DNA from: Dichloromethanomonas sp964477085
GTDB taxonomy: Bacteria > Bacillota > Desulfitobacteriia > Desulfitobacteriales > Syntrophobotulaceae
Length of the DNA stretch: 10,615 nt
Assembly (NCBI GenBank): GCA_964477085.1
Contig: CAYZDF010000079.1
Location: 1 to 10,615, forward strand
Reading direction: 5' to 3'
This document shows positions 1 to 7,862 of the stretch, in pieces. The translations under genes were made by a program, and so were the position numbers. Within the stretch, counting starts at the first letter, position 1, and every line of letters begins with the position of its first letter. Under the pieces are notes generated by a model, which ran no database searches, was not told the origin of the DNA, and saw nothing but the letters and a program-made list of their open reading frames with translations.

Positions 1-1302
1 CCAAGAATTTGCTGATACTATTCTAACATTTACCAAGGTTCCAATCAAATGTTCTTCACCTTTAAAGACAACAACTTCATTCCCTCTGGTTCGTCCTGTT
101 AACTGCTCAGGATTTGTTTTGCTGCGTCCTTCGATCAGAACTTCGAATATCTTATCCATCATCTGCATCCGCCAAGCCAGACTTCTAATATTTTGTACTT
201 CAATGAGGCTTTGCAGACGACGCTTTTTGATTTCCAAGGGAACTTGATCCGGCAGATCAGCAGCTGCTGTTCCCGACCGCTTGGAAAACATAAACATAAA
301 CGCTTGTGAGAAGTGTACGGTCTGAACGAGATCGAGTGTTTGTTCGAAATCTTCCTCCGTTTCTCCGGGAAATCCTACAATGATATCTGTTGTTATCCTG
401 GCTTCCGGAACTATTTCCAGAATCCTTTTGACTCTTTCCAGGTAGTATTCTCGGGTGTACCGCCTGTTCATGGCCTCGAGGATACGGTTACTCCCTGCCT
501 GGAATGGAAAATGAAAGTGTTCACACAGATTTTTACCCTCGGCGATGGTCGTAATCAATTTATCACTGAGATCTTTAGGATGTGAGGTCATAAAACGTAC
601 TCTAGACAGACCTTCAATTCGATCGATCTCACTCAAGAGGTCAGAAAAGTCATAGCTGAAACCATCTTCTTTACCGTAAGAATTGACATTTTGCCCGAGT
701 AAGGTGACCTCCCTGCAACCACTGGCAACTAAGGCCTTAATTTCCTCAATAATGACTTCTTTAGGTCTGCTCCGTTCTCTGCCTCGGACATAAGGTACAA
801 TACAATAGGAACAGTAATTATCACAGCCGTACATGATATTGACACTGACCCTGAGCTTGCCTTTTTCTGCGAGAGGAACGACTTCTGAAGCCTCAGTAGC
901 ATTTTCAGAAACAAGGGCTGCTTTACCTCCATCCATGGCGGTCCGCAGGAGATCTTCAAATTTATGGTGATCATACGTACCTGTCCAAATATCAACGTGA
1001 GGAGCTTTTTTTCGTAACTTTTCTAAAATACCAGGCTGTTGTACCATACACCCGGCTACAGCAATCTGCAAGGACGGTTTTTTTTGCTTGACATGTTTTA
1101 ACTGACCAATCTTACCTATAATCTTGTTTTCAGCACTTTCTCTGACACAACAAGTATTTATAATGATTAAATCAGCTTCTTGCGGATCATTGGTTCGGGT
1201 AAAACCATTTTTGGCAGCAATAGCTGCCAGTGTTTCCGCATCCCGTTCCGACATTTGACAGCCATAGGAAATCGTACACACTTTATTATTATTTATTATC
1301 AC
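1..1302 (-). CDS. miaB: MiaB, tRNA-2-methylthio-N6-dimethylallyladenosine synthase (C-terminus cut by window edge)
   Basis: Radical-SAM methylthiotransferase that adds the 2-methylthio group to N6-isopentenyl-adenosine at position 37 of tRNAs reading UNN codons; cytoplasmic. I translated the minus strand directly: it is open for 434 codons to base 1 with no stop. The N-terminal UPF0004 domain carries the cluster cysteines in GCQM (C15), NTCCVRE (C51/C52) and VAGCM (C85). The radical-SAM motif CDNYCSYC is at about 160-167, followed by VPYVRGRERSR. A TRAM-like tRNA-binding domain begins near residue 370. Family members are about 440-510 residues, so only a few to some tens of residues are missing. 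The start is a GTG at 1302-1300, because an in-frame TAG lies just upstream and no ATG intervenes. Its ribosome site is weak (AAGG about 12 nt upstream). It follows degV after 169 nt. Confidence 0.95.
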   Translation of the reverse strand, partial: MIINNNKVCTISYGCQMSERDAETLAAIAAKNGFTRTNDPQEADLIIINTCCVRESAENKIIGKIGQLKHVKQKKPSLQIAVAGCMVQQPGILEKLRKKAPHVDIWTGTYDHHKFEDLLRTAMDGGKAALVSENATEASEVVPLAEKGKLRVSVNIMYGCDNYCSYCIVPYVRGRERSRPKEVIIEEIKALVASGCREVTLLGQNVNSYGKEDGFSYDFSDLLSEIDRIEGLSRVRFMTSHPKDLSDKLITTIAEGKNLCEHFHFPFQAGSNRILEAMNRRYTREYYLERVKRILEIVPEARITTDIIVGFPGETEEDFEQTLDLVQTVHFSQAFMFMFSKRSGTAAADLPDQVPLEIKKRRLQSLIEVQNIRSLAWRMQMMDKIFEVLIEGRSKTNPEQLTGRTRGNEVVVFKGEEHLIGTLVNVRIVSANSW

Positions 1303-1345
1303 AATTACTTCAATCCTTATTATGATCTTTCGAATCTATTATGCC

Positions 1346-1472
1346 TCATGGTGATAGATGGATATACGTCTTTAGTATAAAGCGAAGTGTCATAAACTGC
1401 CCAAAGAAATCGTTGATGATTTCATTCATTCACCAGTTTGCTGATCGCAAATTTATCGATTTTGATGTCCAT
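1346..1472 (-). pseudogene. Small ORF overlapping the degV stop, apparently split by a 4-nt tandem repeat
   Basis: The degV stop TAA overlaps an ATG (TAATG, ATG at 1472-1470). That ATG opens a 16-codon ORF, MDIKIDKFAISKLVNE, ending at TGA 1424-1422. Exactly at the break the minus strand reads AATGAATGAAATC, a tandem ATGA. Removing one 4-nt copy would let the frame continue as IINDFFGQFMTLRF... to a stop at 1348-1346, about 40 codons in all. The second part also has its own ATG at 1429-1427. I do not recognise the product. It could be a decayed small gene, two overlapping micro-ORFs, or chance in AT-rich DNA. No ribosome site stands out, but coupling to degV would not need one. Confidence 0.25.
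1374..1403 (-). promoter_or_regulatory. Possible sigma-A promoter for miaB
   Basis: On the minus strand, TGGGCA (1398-1403, 4/6 to TTGACA) is followed after 18 nt by TATACT (1374-1379, 5/6 to TATAAT), about 72 nt before the miaB GTG. I see no clear intrinsic terminator after degV, so miaB could also be read from the degV promoter. The match is weak and the call rests only on the consensus. Confidence 0.3.
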
Positions 1473-2332
1473 TATGAACACCGAACATCGGATTGGTAGA
1501 ATAGAGCCAGTGTCCCTGGTCCGACATGACTACCAACAACACATCCAATCTCACTCAGGAGGATGTCTTTGACCTTCAGCTTTTCCCTGATTTCTTCAGC
1601 AAATAGCGCTGCTTCTTCAGGGCAAGCTGAATGAGATATACCGATAACCTGGTTTTCGGGATCAACAATATCCTCCATTATCATTTCGATCAATTTGCGA
1701 ACAGCACTTTTTCTGGAGCGAACCTTACCAATAACTTCAATCGTACCCTCTATATTAAAATCAAGGATGGGCTTGACATCTAATAAGCCGGCAACGAAGC
1801 CTGCCGTCTTACTGACCCGTCCACCCTTAACCAAATACTCAAGCGTATCAATGGTGAAGACGTAGCGCATTCGATTGCGAATATCCGTTATCTTTTCAAT
1901 GATCTTATTCGTATCATTTTCTTCCTGGATGATTTTACTGCCGAAGATAGCTTGCAGACCGAAGCCAAAAGATGCTCCCAGACTATCAATAATATGAATC
2001 TTATCCGGATTACTGCACATCTCTTTAACCATCAACGCCGTCTGATAGGTTGAGCTTAGACCTGAAGAGAGGTGAATGGCAATAACCTCATGACCTTCTG
2101 CCAGTATCATCTCATAGGTTTCTTTAAGATCATTCGGATTAGGCTGTGACGTCTTGGGCAGGTCTTTATAATTTTTGAATTCGGCATAGAACTTATCCGT
2201 GAAGACATCAATACCTTCACGATAGGTGCTGCCATCAATATAAACCGGCATAGGGACAGTGACGATGCCTAGATTGGAGGACAAATCGCTTGGGATATCT
2301 GATGAGCTATCAACAACTATTTTATAAGACAT
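1472..2332 (-). CDS. DegV family fatty-acid-binding protein
   Basis: Cytoplasmic lipid-binding protein of the DegV/FakB type. In several Firmicutes such proteins hold a fatty acid for phosphorylation by FakA. At 286 residues it is the usual length. Family marks: N-terminal KIVVDSSSDIP (4-14), TSQPNP (61-66), SSGLSSTY (89-96), the long stretch IDTLEYLVKGGRVSKTAG near 161-178 with a following LLDVKPIL, and C-terminal GSHVGPGTLALFY (267-279), which help form the acyl-chain pocket. The ATG start has a good ribosome site (GGGAGGATTAT-ATG). No fakA-like kinase gene is in the window, so its partner and exact substrate are unknown. It has its own promoter and sits behind the peptidase terminator, so it begins a new transcript. 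Confidence 0.92.
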   Translation of the reverse strand: MSYKIVVDSSSDIPSDLSSNLGIVTVPMPVYIDGSTYREGIDVFTDKFYAEFKNYKDLPKTSQPNPNDLKETYEMILAEGHEVIAIHLSSGLSSTYQTALMVKEMCSNPDKIHIIDSLGASFGFGLQAIFGSKIIQEENDTNKIIEKITDIRNRMRYVFTIDTLEYLVKGGRVSKTAGFVAGLLDVKPILDFNIEGTIEVIGKVRSRKSAVRKLIEMIMEDIVDPENQVIGISHSACPEEAALFAEEIREKLKVKDILLSEIGCVVGSHVGPGTLALFYQSDVRCS

Positions 2333-2357
2333 ATAATCCTCCCGGACGAATATGGAT

Positions 2358-2396
2358 ATTATACATAATTCTTGCGAATTAAATACTTTTTGTCAA
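2358..2396 (-). promoter_or_regulatory. Promoter region of degV
   Basis: The minus strand has a perfect TTGACA (2391-2396) and a perfect TATAAT (2358-2363), but they are 27 nt apart, too far for one sigma-A promoter. Either TTGACA pairs with AAGAAT (2368-2373, 17 nt spacer), or TATAAT works with a poor -35 box. Both would start transcription just before the degV ribosome site. Confidence 0.5.
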
Positions 2397-2418
2397 CACT
2401 AATTGGAAAATATTGATT

Positions 2419-2450
2419 AAAAAAATAGTGCTATTATTAGCACTATTTTT
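2419..2450 (-). terminator. Intrinsic terminator of the LysM-G5-M23 peptidase gene
   Basis: A perfect 13-bp stem (AAAAATAGTGCTA at 2421-2433, TAGCACTATTTTT at 2438-2450) has a 4-nt loop. On the minus strand it runs into a T7 tract ending at 2419. It begins 23 nt past the peptidase stop codon. Because both flanks are A/T tracts it could act in either direction. Confidence 0.88.
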
Positions 2451-2473
2451 ACATAAAACTCATTTAGCAAGAT

Positions 2474-3940
2474 TTACAGATATGATAATGGGTTAACTGT
2501 ACTGCCATTGATGATCACTTCAAAATGAAGGTGCGACCCGGTCGATTTGCCGGTAGAACCAACAAGTGCTATGGTTTCCCCTTTGTTAACCGTTTGTCCA
2601 TCATTAACATTTAATTTTGAGGCATGAGCATAGCGTGTTGCTACGCCATTGCCATGATCGATCAAAATAGAATACCCATAATTTCCGTTCCAACCTGAAG
2701 AGACCACTTTGCCATCAGCTGCTGCCACAAAAGGTTGACCTGTGACACCATCGATATCGATACCAGAATGGAAGCCTCCCCAACGATAACCATAATAGGA
2801 GGTGATTCGACCACTCAAGGGCCAGATGAGTCCGGAAACGCTGCCGGATCCACGGGATGTACCGACGTATACCGGGGCGCGATTTGGACCTTTGGCAATG
2901 ATCTGCTTAACAGGTTCAGTAATGACGTCTTCTTTAACTACTTGTTTTTCGACGATGGAGCCGTTCTTTTCAACATAGTTATATGTAACTACCTTCTCCC
3001 CATCTTGACCGGCTTGTTTGACAACACTTTTGCCATAACCTAATTTAGTGTCTACTTTAGTTACGACATCAAATGGGATGACTTCGTTCACAACCTTGGT
3101 TCCTTTACTGAGAACCGTTAAGTAGGGCTGGGTCCGAACGATTTTGATTTTTTGTCCAGGCTGGATAACGGTATCTTCCGTAAAGCCAGGGTTGCCGGCT
3201 ATAACTTCATCAGTCAACATATTATTCTTGCGGGCGATCAGCCACAGCGAATCATCCTTTTGGACAGTATAAGTTGTTTCAGCTACATCTCCTTTAATAA
3301 GAAGATCTAAAGCTTCATCAACGTTTTTCACTTCGCTTGGACTAGCCTGAGTAGCTACCTTAGTGAATTTTTCAACATACTCTGCTGAATTAACAGTATT
3401 TTTGTCAGAGGGTTTAGTGAAATGATCCTTATACTTGGACAAAAGTGTATCAAGCTCTTGTTCGTTAGACAATACAACGACCATTTTTTCTCCGATGAGT
3501 AAAGCATAACCATCGATATAAGGTGTAATATGCTCGGCTAATATATCTTCGGATGCTAAACTGGCAGCAAACTTCTCTTTACTGATCCTAACTCGATCGT
3601 ATTCGATCGTATCTTGAGTATGGGCCACAGTTCCAGCAACTTCACCCTGCTTGCATAATACATCCTGGACAATTTGCTTAGCCTCTGACATTGAAGAAAC
3701 GTAACCAATGTTCTTACCGTTTACAATAATTCCGACTGCTGAAGTTGTCGTACTGAGGTAAAACATCCCACTGATTAGTACTACTAAGGCAACGGACATA
3801 AACCCGATTGTCTTAGGTGATTTCCAGGAGATCGAACGAAACCACGCTCCAACTTTAGCTAAGGTATCCTTATTGATGCTGTTTTTTGTTTGAGACAAAA
3901 AAAGTGACAGTAATTCCTTGGTTTTTTTTCGGTAAATCAT
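2474..3940 (-). CDS. Membrane-anchored LysM-G5-M23 peptidoglycan metallopeptidase
   Basis: Cell-wall hydrolase of the lysostaphin/M23 zinc endopeptidase type, expected to cut peptide cross-links outside the membrane. It has 488 residues. A basic cytoplasmic N-terminus is followed by one membrane segment (about 44-66, TIGFMSVALVVLISGMFYLS) and an extracellular region of unclear fold (about 68-215). A LysM peptidoglycan-binding domain follows (about 222-269, TYTVQKDDSLWLIARKNN...IQPGQKIKI), then a G5 domain (about 272-350) and the M23 domain (about 375-488). The zinc-site residues are present: H391 and D395 in HSGID, H439 in RYAHAS, and H470-L-H472 in GSHLHFE, so it should be active. The segment lacks a clear cleavage site, so it is probably a signal anchor. 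The ATG start has GGGGGGAGA just upstream. It is a single-gene transcript with its own terminator. Confidence 0.93.
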   Translation of the reverse strand: MIYRKKTKELLSLFLSQTKNSINKDTLAKVGAWFRSISWKSPKTIGFMSVALVVLISGMFYLSTTTSAVGIIVNGKNIGYVSSMSEAKQIVQDVLCKQGEVAGTVAHTQDTIEYDRVRISKEKFAASLASEDILAEHITPYIDGYALLIGEKMVVVLSNEQELDTLLSKYKDHFTKPSDKNTVNSAEYVEKFTKVATQASPSEVKNVDEALDLLIKGDVAETTYTVQKDDSLWLIARKNNMLTDEVIAGNPGFTEDTVIQPGQKIKIVRTQPYLTVLSKGTKVVNEVIPFDVVTKVDTKLGYGKSVVKQAGQDGEKVVTYNYVEKNGSIVEKQVVKEDVITEPVKQIIAKGPNRAPVYVGTSRGSGSVSGLIWPLSGRITSYYGYRWGGFHSGIDIDGVTGQPFVAAADGKVVSSGWNGNYGYSILIDHGNGVATRYAHASKLNVNDGQTVNKGETIALVGSTGKSTGSHLHFEVIINGSTVNPLSYL

Positions 3941-3976
3941 TCTCCCCCCTTTTGATGATTTAAACCGTACATTACG

Positions 3977-3982
3977 ATTATA
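3977..3982 (-). promoter_or_regulatory. Possible -10 box for the peptidase gene
   Basis: A perfect TATAAT on the minus strand lies 37 nt before the ATG in an AT-rich gap (3941-4069). No convincing -35 box sits 16-18 nt upstream, so it may need an activator or be fortuitous. No clear terminator for the upstream ATPase gene is visible in the same gap. Confidence 0.35.
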
Positions 3983-4069
3983 ACACTATTTGTTTTAGAA
4001 AGATATATAATAATACAATTTTACTTGTATTCATAATTTTGCGATAGGAAAAAAATAATAATCCTTACA

Positions 4070-5152
4070 TTAAAATTTTCTTTTAAGTTTATTTATAAAG
4101 GATACAATACCCGAAGACCGCTCTTGGGAGATATCTTTCCCAATCAGTCTATGAGCAATATTTTTGACCTCAATCGAATACTCCGAAGCTGGATTGGTTA
4201 AATACAATGGTTTTTGACTCTTTAGTGATTTGGTTACTTTCCGATCATCATAAATCCAGCCGATCAATTCTGGTTGAAGCCTAAGGAACCGTGAAGCTGC
4301 CTTATTAAAAGTGTCACTGCACTTTACTGCTTCTGTCTCGCTCTCGCAACGGTTAATAATCAGTAATGGTTTGATATTGGAATTTCGATGAGCAAGTGCT
4401 TTAGTCAGACCATAAGTATCCATGAGGGCATGAGGTTCTGTTGTGGTAATCAGGACAAGGTCGTCAGCAGCTTCTAAGAATTTTAAGACAACTTCGGAGA
4501 TACCTGCGCCCGTGTCAATGATAAAAATATCACATTCATCTTCCAAGTCAGCAAATCCAGAAATAATTCGATTGAATTGGATAGCATTGAGGCTGGTTAA
4601 TGAGGATATGCCGCTGGAACCCGGAAGAAGCTTGATCCCAGAAGGACCTGGCGTCAGTGTATCTTTAAGTGTACACTCTCCTTTCAAGACATTCGTTAAG
4701 TTTAAAGGTGTATTAAGTCTTAATAAGAGTTCAACATTTGCCATCCCGATATCAGCGTCCAGGATGATGACTCTTCTACCTAGCTCGCTTAAAGCAAGGC
4801 TTAAGTTTATGGCTAAGGTGGTTTTACCGACACCACCCTTTCCACTGCCAATAGCAATGACTCTTAACTTTTTTTTCTGCTTTTTAAGGGTTGGAATAGT
4901 AACACTCCAGGTTTGCTGAGCCGGCTGCCTCGAGATAACCTGGGAAGTATAAGTCATATTGGAATCCGGTATAATCCATCGAATAGTCGTACCGATAGGA
5001 ATCAGCAATAGATATCCTTTATGTAAAGTGATTACTAATTCTAAACGATCAGGGTAAACCTGCTTGATTTCACTGACATAGATATCGTAATACAATTCGG
5101 AGTCTGTAGTAAAGTTCAATTTTTGCCCTGGGTAGAAATGTGGTTGATCCAT
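4070..5152 (-). CDS. FlhG/MinD-type ATPase with N-terminal PilZN (YcgR-N-like) domain
   Basis: SIMIBI-class P-loop ATPase of the MinD/FlhG (YlxH/FleN) family; relatives set flagellar number or position, or cell polarity. From the ATG it has 360 residues. Residues about 5-80 resemble the PilZN/YcgR N-terminal beta-barrel (PGQKL..., Y..IYVSEI, PIGTTI, YTSQVISR). No PilZ c-di-GMP motif (RxxxR...D/NxSxxG) follows. After a KKQKKK linker comes the ATPase: deviant Walker A GKGGVGKTT (104-112; signature K105, K110), ILDADIG (D132, D134) and Walker B IFIIDTGAG (D213). The tail GIVSFINKLKRKF (348-360) looks like a MinD membrane-targeting helix. I chose the ATG at 5152-5150 over the TTG one codon upstream because AGGAGG then sits 6 nt away instead of 3. 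No flagellar genes are adjacent, so the role is open. Confidence 0.88.
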   Translation of the reverse strand: MDQPHFYPGQKLNFTTDSELYYDIYVSEIKQVYPDRLELVITLHKGYLLLIPIGTTIRWIIPDSNMTYTSQVISRQPAQQTWSVTIPTLKKQKKKLRVIAIGSGKGGVGKTTLAINLSLALSELGRRVIILDADIGMANVELLLRLNTPLNLTNVLKGECTLKDTLTPGPSGIKLLPGSSGISSLTSLNAIQFNRIISGFADLEDECDIFIIDTGAGISEVVLKFLEAADDLVLITTTEPHALMDTYGLTKALAHRNSNIKPLLIINRCESETEAVKCSDTFNKAASRFLRLQPELIGWIYDDRKVTKSLKSQKPLYLTNPASEYSIEVKNIAHRLIGKDISQERSSGIVSFINKLKRKF

Positions 5153-5176
5153 CAATTTCCTCCTGAATTCTTAAAT

Positions 5177-5204
5177 AATATATATTTTTCTACATCTAAG
5201 CCAA
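5177..5204 (-). promoter_or_regulatory. Possible sigma-A promoter of the PilZN-MinD gene
   Basis: TTGGCT (5199-5204, 4/6) and TATATT (5177-5182, 5/6) are separated by 16 nt on the minus strand. This would give a very short leader before AGGAGG. A second weak option further upstream is TAGACA with a 17-nt spacer to TTTTAT. A promoter is expected here because the deoR terminator lies immediately upstream. Confidence 0.4.
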
Positions 5205-5276
5205 GTTCCCTGCTTGATTAGCTTGGGTATAATAAAAAAATAAGAACAACTAAATGTCTAGTACTATAAACAGCAC

Positions 5277-5311
5277 AAAAAAAGTCCCAAAGATGAAGTT
5301 CTTTGAGACTT
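5277..5311 (-). terminator. Intrinsic terminator of the gap-pyk-deoR operon
   Basis: An 11-bp stem with one mismatch (AAGTCCCAAAG at 5282-5292 against CTTTGAGACTT at 5301-5311) has an 8-nt loop. On the minus strand it runs into seven T's (5277-5283). It starts 19 nt past the DeoR-family stop codon. Confidence 0.87.
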
Positions 5312-5330
5312 AGATCAACCTAACAGCGGA

Positions 5331-6089
5331 TTAAAAAGCGATAATCACTTCTACCCCATTTTTTTCGATTTGCCTGACCATATCTGGGTCAGCACCGCTA
5401 TCAGTGATGAACTTGGTGATCTTTTCCCACTTCGCAAATGTATGGTAATAGATCTGACCGAGTTTCTCACTATGAGCGACGAGGATTACTTCTTTGGCTG
5501 AATGGATCATGGCCTGTTTTACTTCTGATTCGGCCATACTTGTCGTAGAAAGGCCTTTTTCGCCATGAACTCCTGTCGCGGCTAAAAAAAGCTTATCAGC
5601 GTTGAACCCTCCAAGGTTTTCCCTGGTCATGGGACCCATCAGGGAATAGGTTTCCCGCTGGACTTCACCACCTGTCAGGACCGTCGTAATATCCGGTCGC
5701 ATACCGAGAACATCAGCCACCGGCAGTGAATTGGTGACAACGATGCATTTTTTGGTCAAAGCCAACGCAACAGCCAAAGTAGTAGTTCCTGAGTCTATGA
5801 TAATGGATTCACCTTCACTGATAAGATCAACTGCAGCTCGACCGATTGCGATCTTTTCCTTGTGTGCTTCACCGAGACGGGTTATAAAAACAGCGTTTCG
5901 TATTTGAGGGTTCTGCGGGAAAACAGCTTTTCCGTGTTCTCTTTGAACCAAACCCATCGATGCAAGCTGTCTTAGATCTCTTCGGATCGTCATTTCGGAA
6001 ACACCGAATTGCTCAGCCAATTCTGAAACAGTAAGGTGACCGTGTTTTTGCAGTAGAAATCGGATTTTTTCCTGCCGTGCTGCAGCCAC
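5331..6089 (-). CDS. DeoR-family transcriptional regulator (putative regulator of gap-pyk)
   Basis: Sugar-phosphate-responsive DNA-binding repressor of the DeoR/GlpR family. At 252 residues it is the typical length. The N-terminal winged HTH has HLTVSELAEQFGVSEMTIRR (18-37) then DLRQL, with G47 and the usual R-x-HGKA wing. The C-terminal DeoRC sensor (about 75-235) shows IDSGTTT (98-104), VTNS (118-121) and LTGGEV (138-143). At the place where relatives have a D-S/H-S-K signature this protein reads AHSEKLG (205-211), so the aspartate is replaced. The start is GTG (6089-6087) with an excellent site, GGAGGTGAGAAG. It lies 18 nt after pyk, so it is almost certainly co-transcribed with gap and pyk. 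The repeated palindromic half-sites before gap are the natural candidate target; that link is inference. Confidence 0.92.
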   Translation of the reverse strand: MAAARQEKIRFLLQKHGHLTVSELAEQFGVSEMTIRRDLRQLASMGLVQREHGKAVFPQNPQIRNAVFITRLGEAHKEKIAIGRAAVDLISEGESIIIDSGTTTLAVALALTKKCIVVTNSLPVADVLGMRPDITTVLTGGEVQRETYSLMGPMTRENLGGFNADKLFLAATGVHGEKGLSTTSMAESEVKQAMIHSAKEVILVAHSEKLGQIYYHTFAKWEKITKFITDSGADPDMVRQIEKNGVEVIIAF

Positions 6090-6107
6090 CTTCTCACCTC
6101 CGGCCTA

Positions 6108-7835
6108 TTAAATCATTGCAACAGAACCCTCATATACCACACCTGCGGAGGCATCAACTGTGATCACTTGACCATCCTTGATTTTATCCAGTGCCTCTTT
6201 TGCACTAACGATTGCTGGGATACCAAACTCCAGCGCAACAATTGCTGCATGTGAAGTGAGTCCTCCCTGTTCGACAACAATAGCACCGGCTTGGGCCATA
6301 ATGGGAAGGTCTTCAACATCCGTTGTAGAAGCAATATAAATATCACCTTTTTGGAATGTCTTTGCATCCGCAGTTATTCTTGCTATTCCTGAGTAAGACT
6401 TTCTGCCGATCCCCAGGCCACGGGTTAGGACATTGCCGATGACCTTAACTTTGATCATATTGGTTGTCCCTACTTTACCTACTGGCACCCCAGCGGTAAG
6501 CACCACGATATCTCCGGTTTTAACCAGGTTGTTATCCAAGGCTTTGGTAACAGCCATGGATAGTAATTCATCTGTACCGGTGCTCTCAGGTGTAATCAAA
6601 CAGTGGACACCCCAATTAAGCGCTAAACTCCTGGCAACTTCCGGGTACGGTGTTGTGGCGATTATCAAAGATTTAGGCCGATAGCGGGAGATCATTCTGG
6701 CAGTTACTCCGGACTGAGTGGGAGTAATTATAGCCGCAGCATTCAGATCAGCGGCGATGGTATTACTGGCATGGCCGATAGCTTCAGCAATATTTTGACC
6801 TTTCTTGGGGGAAATATTGGCTTTGAAAAAGAAGCTTTCGGTTTTACGGGCAATTTTGTCCATCATTTTAATGGCTTCGATCGGATAAGAACCTGCTGCT
6901 GTTTCTCCGGAAAGCATGATAGCATCAGTACCATCCAAAATCGCATTGGCAACGTCACTTGCTTCCGCTCTGGTTGGGCGTGGCTGCCTGATCATAGAAT
7001 CAAGCATCTGGGTTGCGACGATAACGATTTTGCCGAGGGCGTTGCATTTATTTATCAGTTCTTTCTGATACATGGGCACATCTTCTGCCGGGATCTCAAC
7101 CCCAAGATCACCCCTGGCCACCATAATCCCATCAACAACTTCGAGAATGCTGTCCATATTGACAATGCCTTCTTCATTCTCGATCTTGGCAATGATTTTA
7201 ACATCTTTTCCTGCAGCTTCAACGAGCTTTCTGACTTCGATAATATCTGAAGCCTTACGGGCAAAAGAGGCAGCAATAAAATCAATGCCTTTTTGCAGCC
7301 CGAAATTAATATCATCGATATCTTTTTGGGTTAATGCCGGTAATTGGATGGATACACCCGGTACATTAACACCCTTTTTGGTCTTGAGGACACCACCATT
7401 GACGACGGTCGTTAAGATTTCCCCATCCTGAGCTGAGACCACTTCAAGGTCCATCAGTCCATCGTCCAGAAGGATATGTATCCCCGGTGACACTTCTTTC
7501 CAAAGGTTCTCATAGGTGATAGAAACCCTTTCGGAAGAACCAATCTCATTAACCGTATCTAAGATGAATTGATGTCCGTTTTCAAGTGTGACTCCTCCCT
7601 CAGGAACGACGCCGGTACGAATTTCAGGTCCTTTTGTATCCAGAAGGATTCCCAGATTAGCTCCCATTTTTTCAGCAACAGCTTTCAGGTTATCCATCCT
7701 CGTTCCGTGCTCTTCGTGACTGCCATGTGAAAAATTAAGTCTCGCAACGTTCATACCAGCTTCAATGAGCTGTTTAATTCTTTCAGTTGATTCGCTTGCA
7801 GGACCAATTGTGCAAATGATTTTGGTTCTTCTCAT
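6108..7835 (-). CDS. pyk: Pyruvate kinase with C-terminal PEP-utiliser-like extension
   Basis: Converts phosphoenolpyruvate and ADP to pyruvate and ATP, the last step of glycolysis; cytoplasmic, normally a homotetramer. It has 575 residues. The barrel begins MRRTKIICTIGPAS. Key residues: R32 in ARLNFSHG, N34, the catalytic K217 and metal ligand E219 in IIAKIEN, D243 in VARGDLGVEIP, and the ATQMLDSM...PTRAEASDVANA signature (274-298). The C-terminal regulatory domain spans about 350-470. A further ECTS/PEPMC-like domain (about 478-575) carries GGLTSHAAI with H529. This extension is known from Geobacillus-type pyruvate kinases of about 585 residues. The ATG has GAGAGG about 9 nt upstream. It sits 27 nt after gap and 18 nt before the DeoR-type gene, without an internal terminator. 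Confidence 0.97.
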   Translation of the reverse strand: MRRTKIICTIGPASESTERIKQLIEAGMNVARLNFSHGSHEEHGTRMDNLKAVAEKMGANLGILLDTKGPEIRTGVVPEGGVTLENGHQFILDTVNEIGSSERVSITYENLWKEVSPGIHILLDDGLMDLEVVSAQDGEILTTVVNGGVLKTKKGVNVPGVSIQLPALTQKDIDDINFGLQKGIDFIAASFARKASDIIEVRKLVEAAGKDVKIIAKIENEEGIVNMDSILEVVDGIMVARGDLGVEIPAEDVPMYQKELINKCNALGKIVIVATQMLDSMIRQPRPTRAEASDVANAILDGTDAIMLSGETAAGSYPIEAIKMMDKIARKTESFFFKANISPKKGQNIAEAIGHASNTIAADLNAAAIITPTQSGVTARMISRYRPKSLIIATTPYPEVARSLALNWGVHCLITPESTGTDELLSMAVTKALDNNLVKTGDIVVLTAGVPVGKVGTTNMIKVKVIGNVLTRGLGIGRKSYSGIARITADAKTFQKGDIYIASTTDVEDLPIMAQAGAIVVEQGGLTSHAAIVALEFGIPAIVSAKEALDKIKDGQVITVDASAGVVYEGSVAMI

Positions 7836-7862
7836 TCTGACCGTCCTCTCACCAATGATTAT

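Noticed and set aside
313..1380. Plus- and minus-strand ORFs of 66-90 codons within miaB
   Set aside because: The uninterrupted miaB frame with its cluster cysteines and radical-SAM motif explains the whole stretch.
4443..4919. 158-codon plus-strand ORF
   Set aside because: Antisense to the Walker motifs of the MinD-type gene; no ribosome site or recognisable domain.
5153..5155. TTG start for the PilZN-MinD gene
   Set aside because: The ATG in the next codon has the better spacing (6 nt) from AGGAGG.
6771..7431. Two long plus-strand ORFs (6771-7250 and 7072-7431)
   Set aside because: They lie wholly inside pyk, whose minus-strand product has full motif conservation. They are antisense shadows with no family features.
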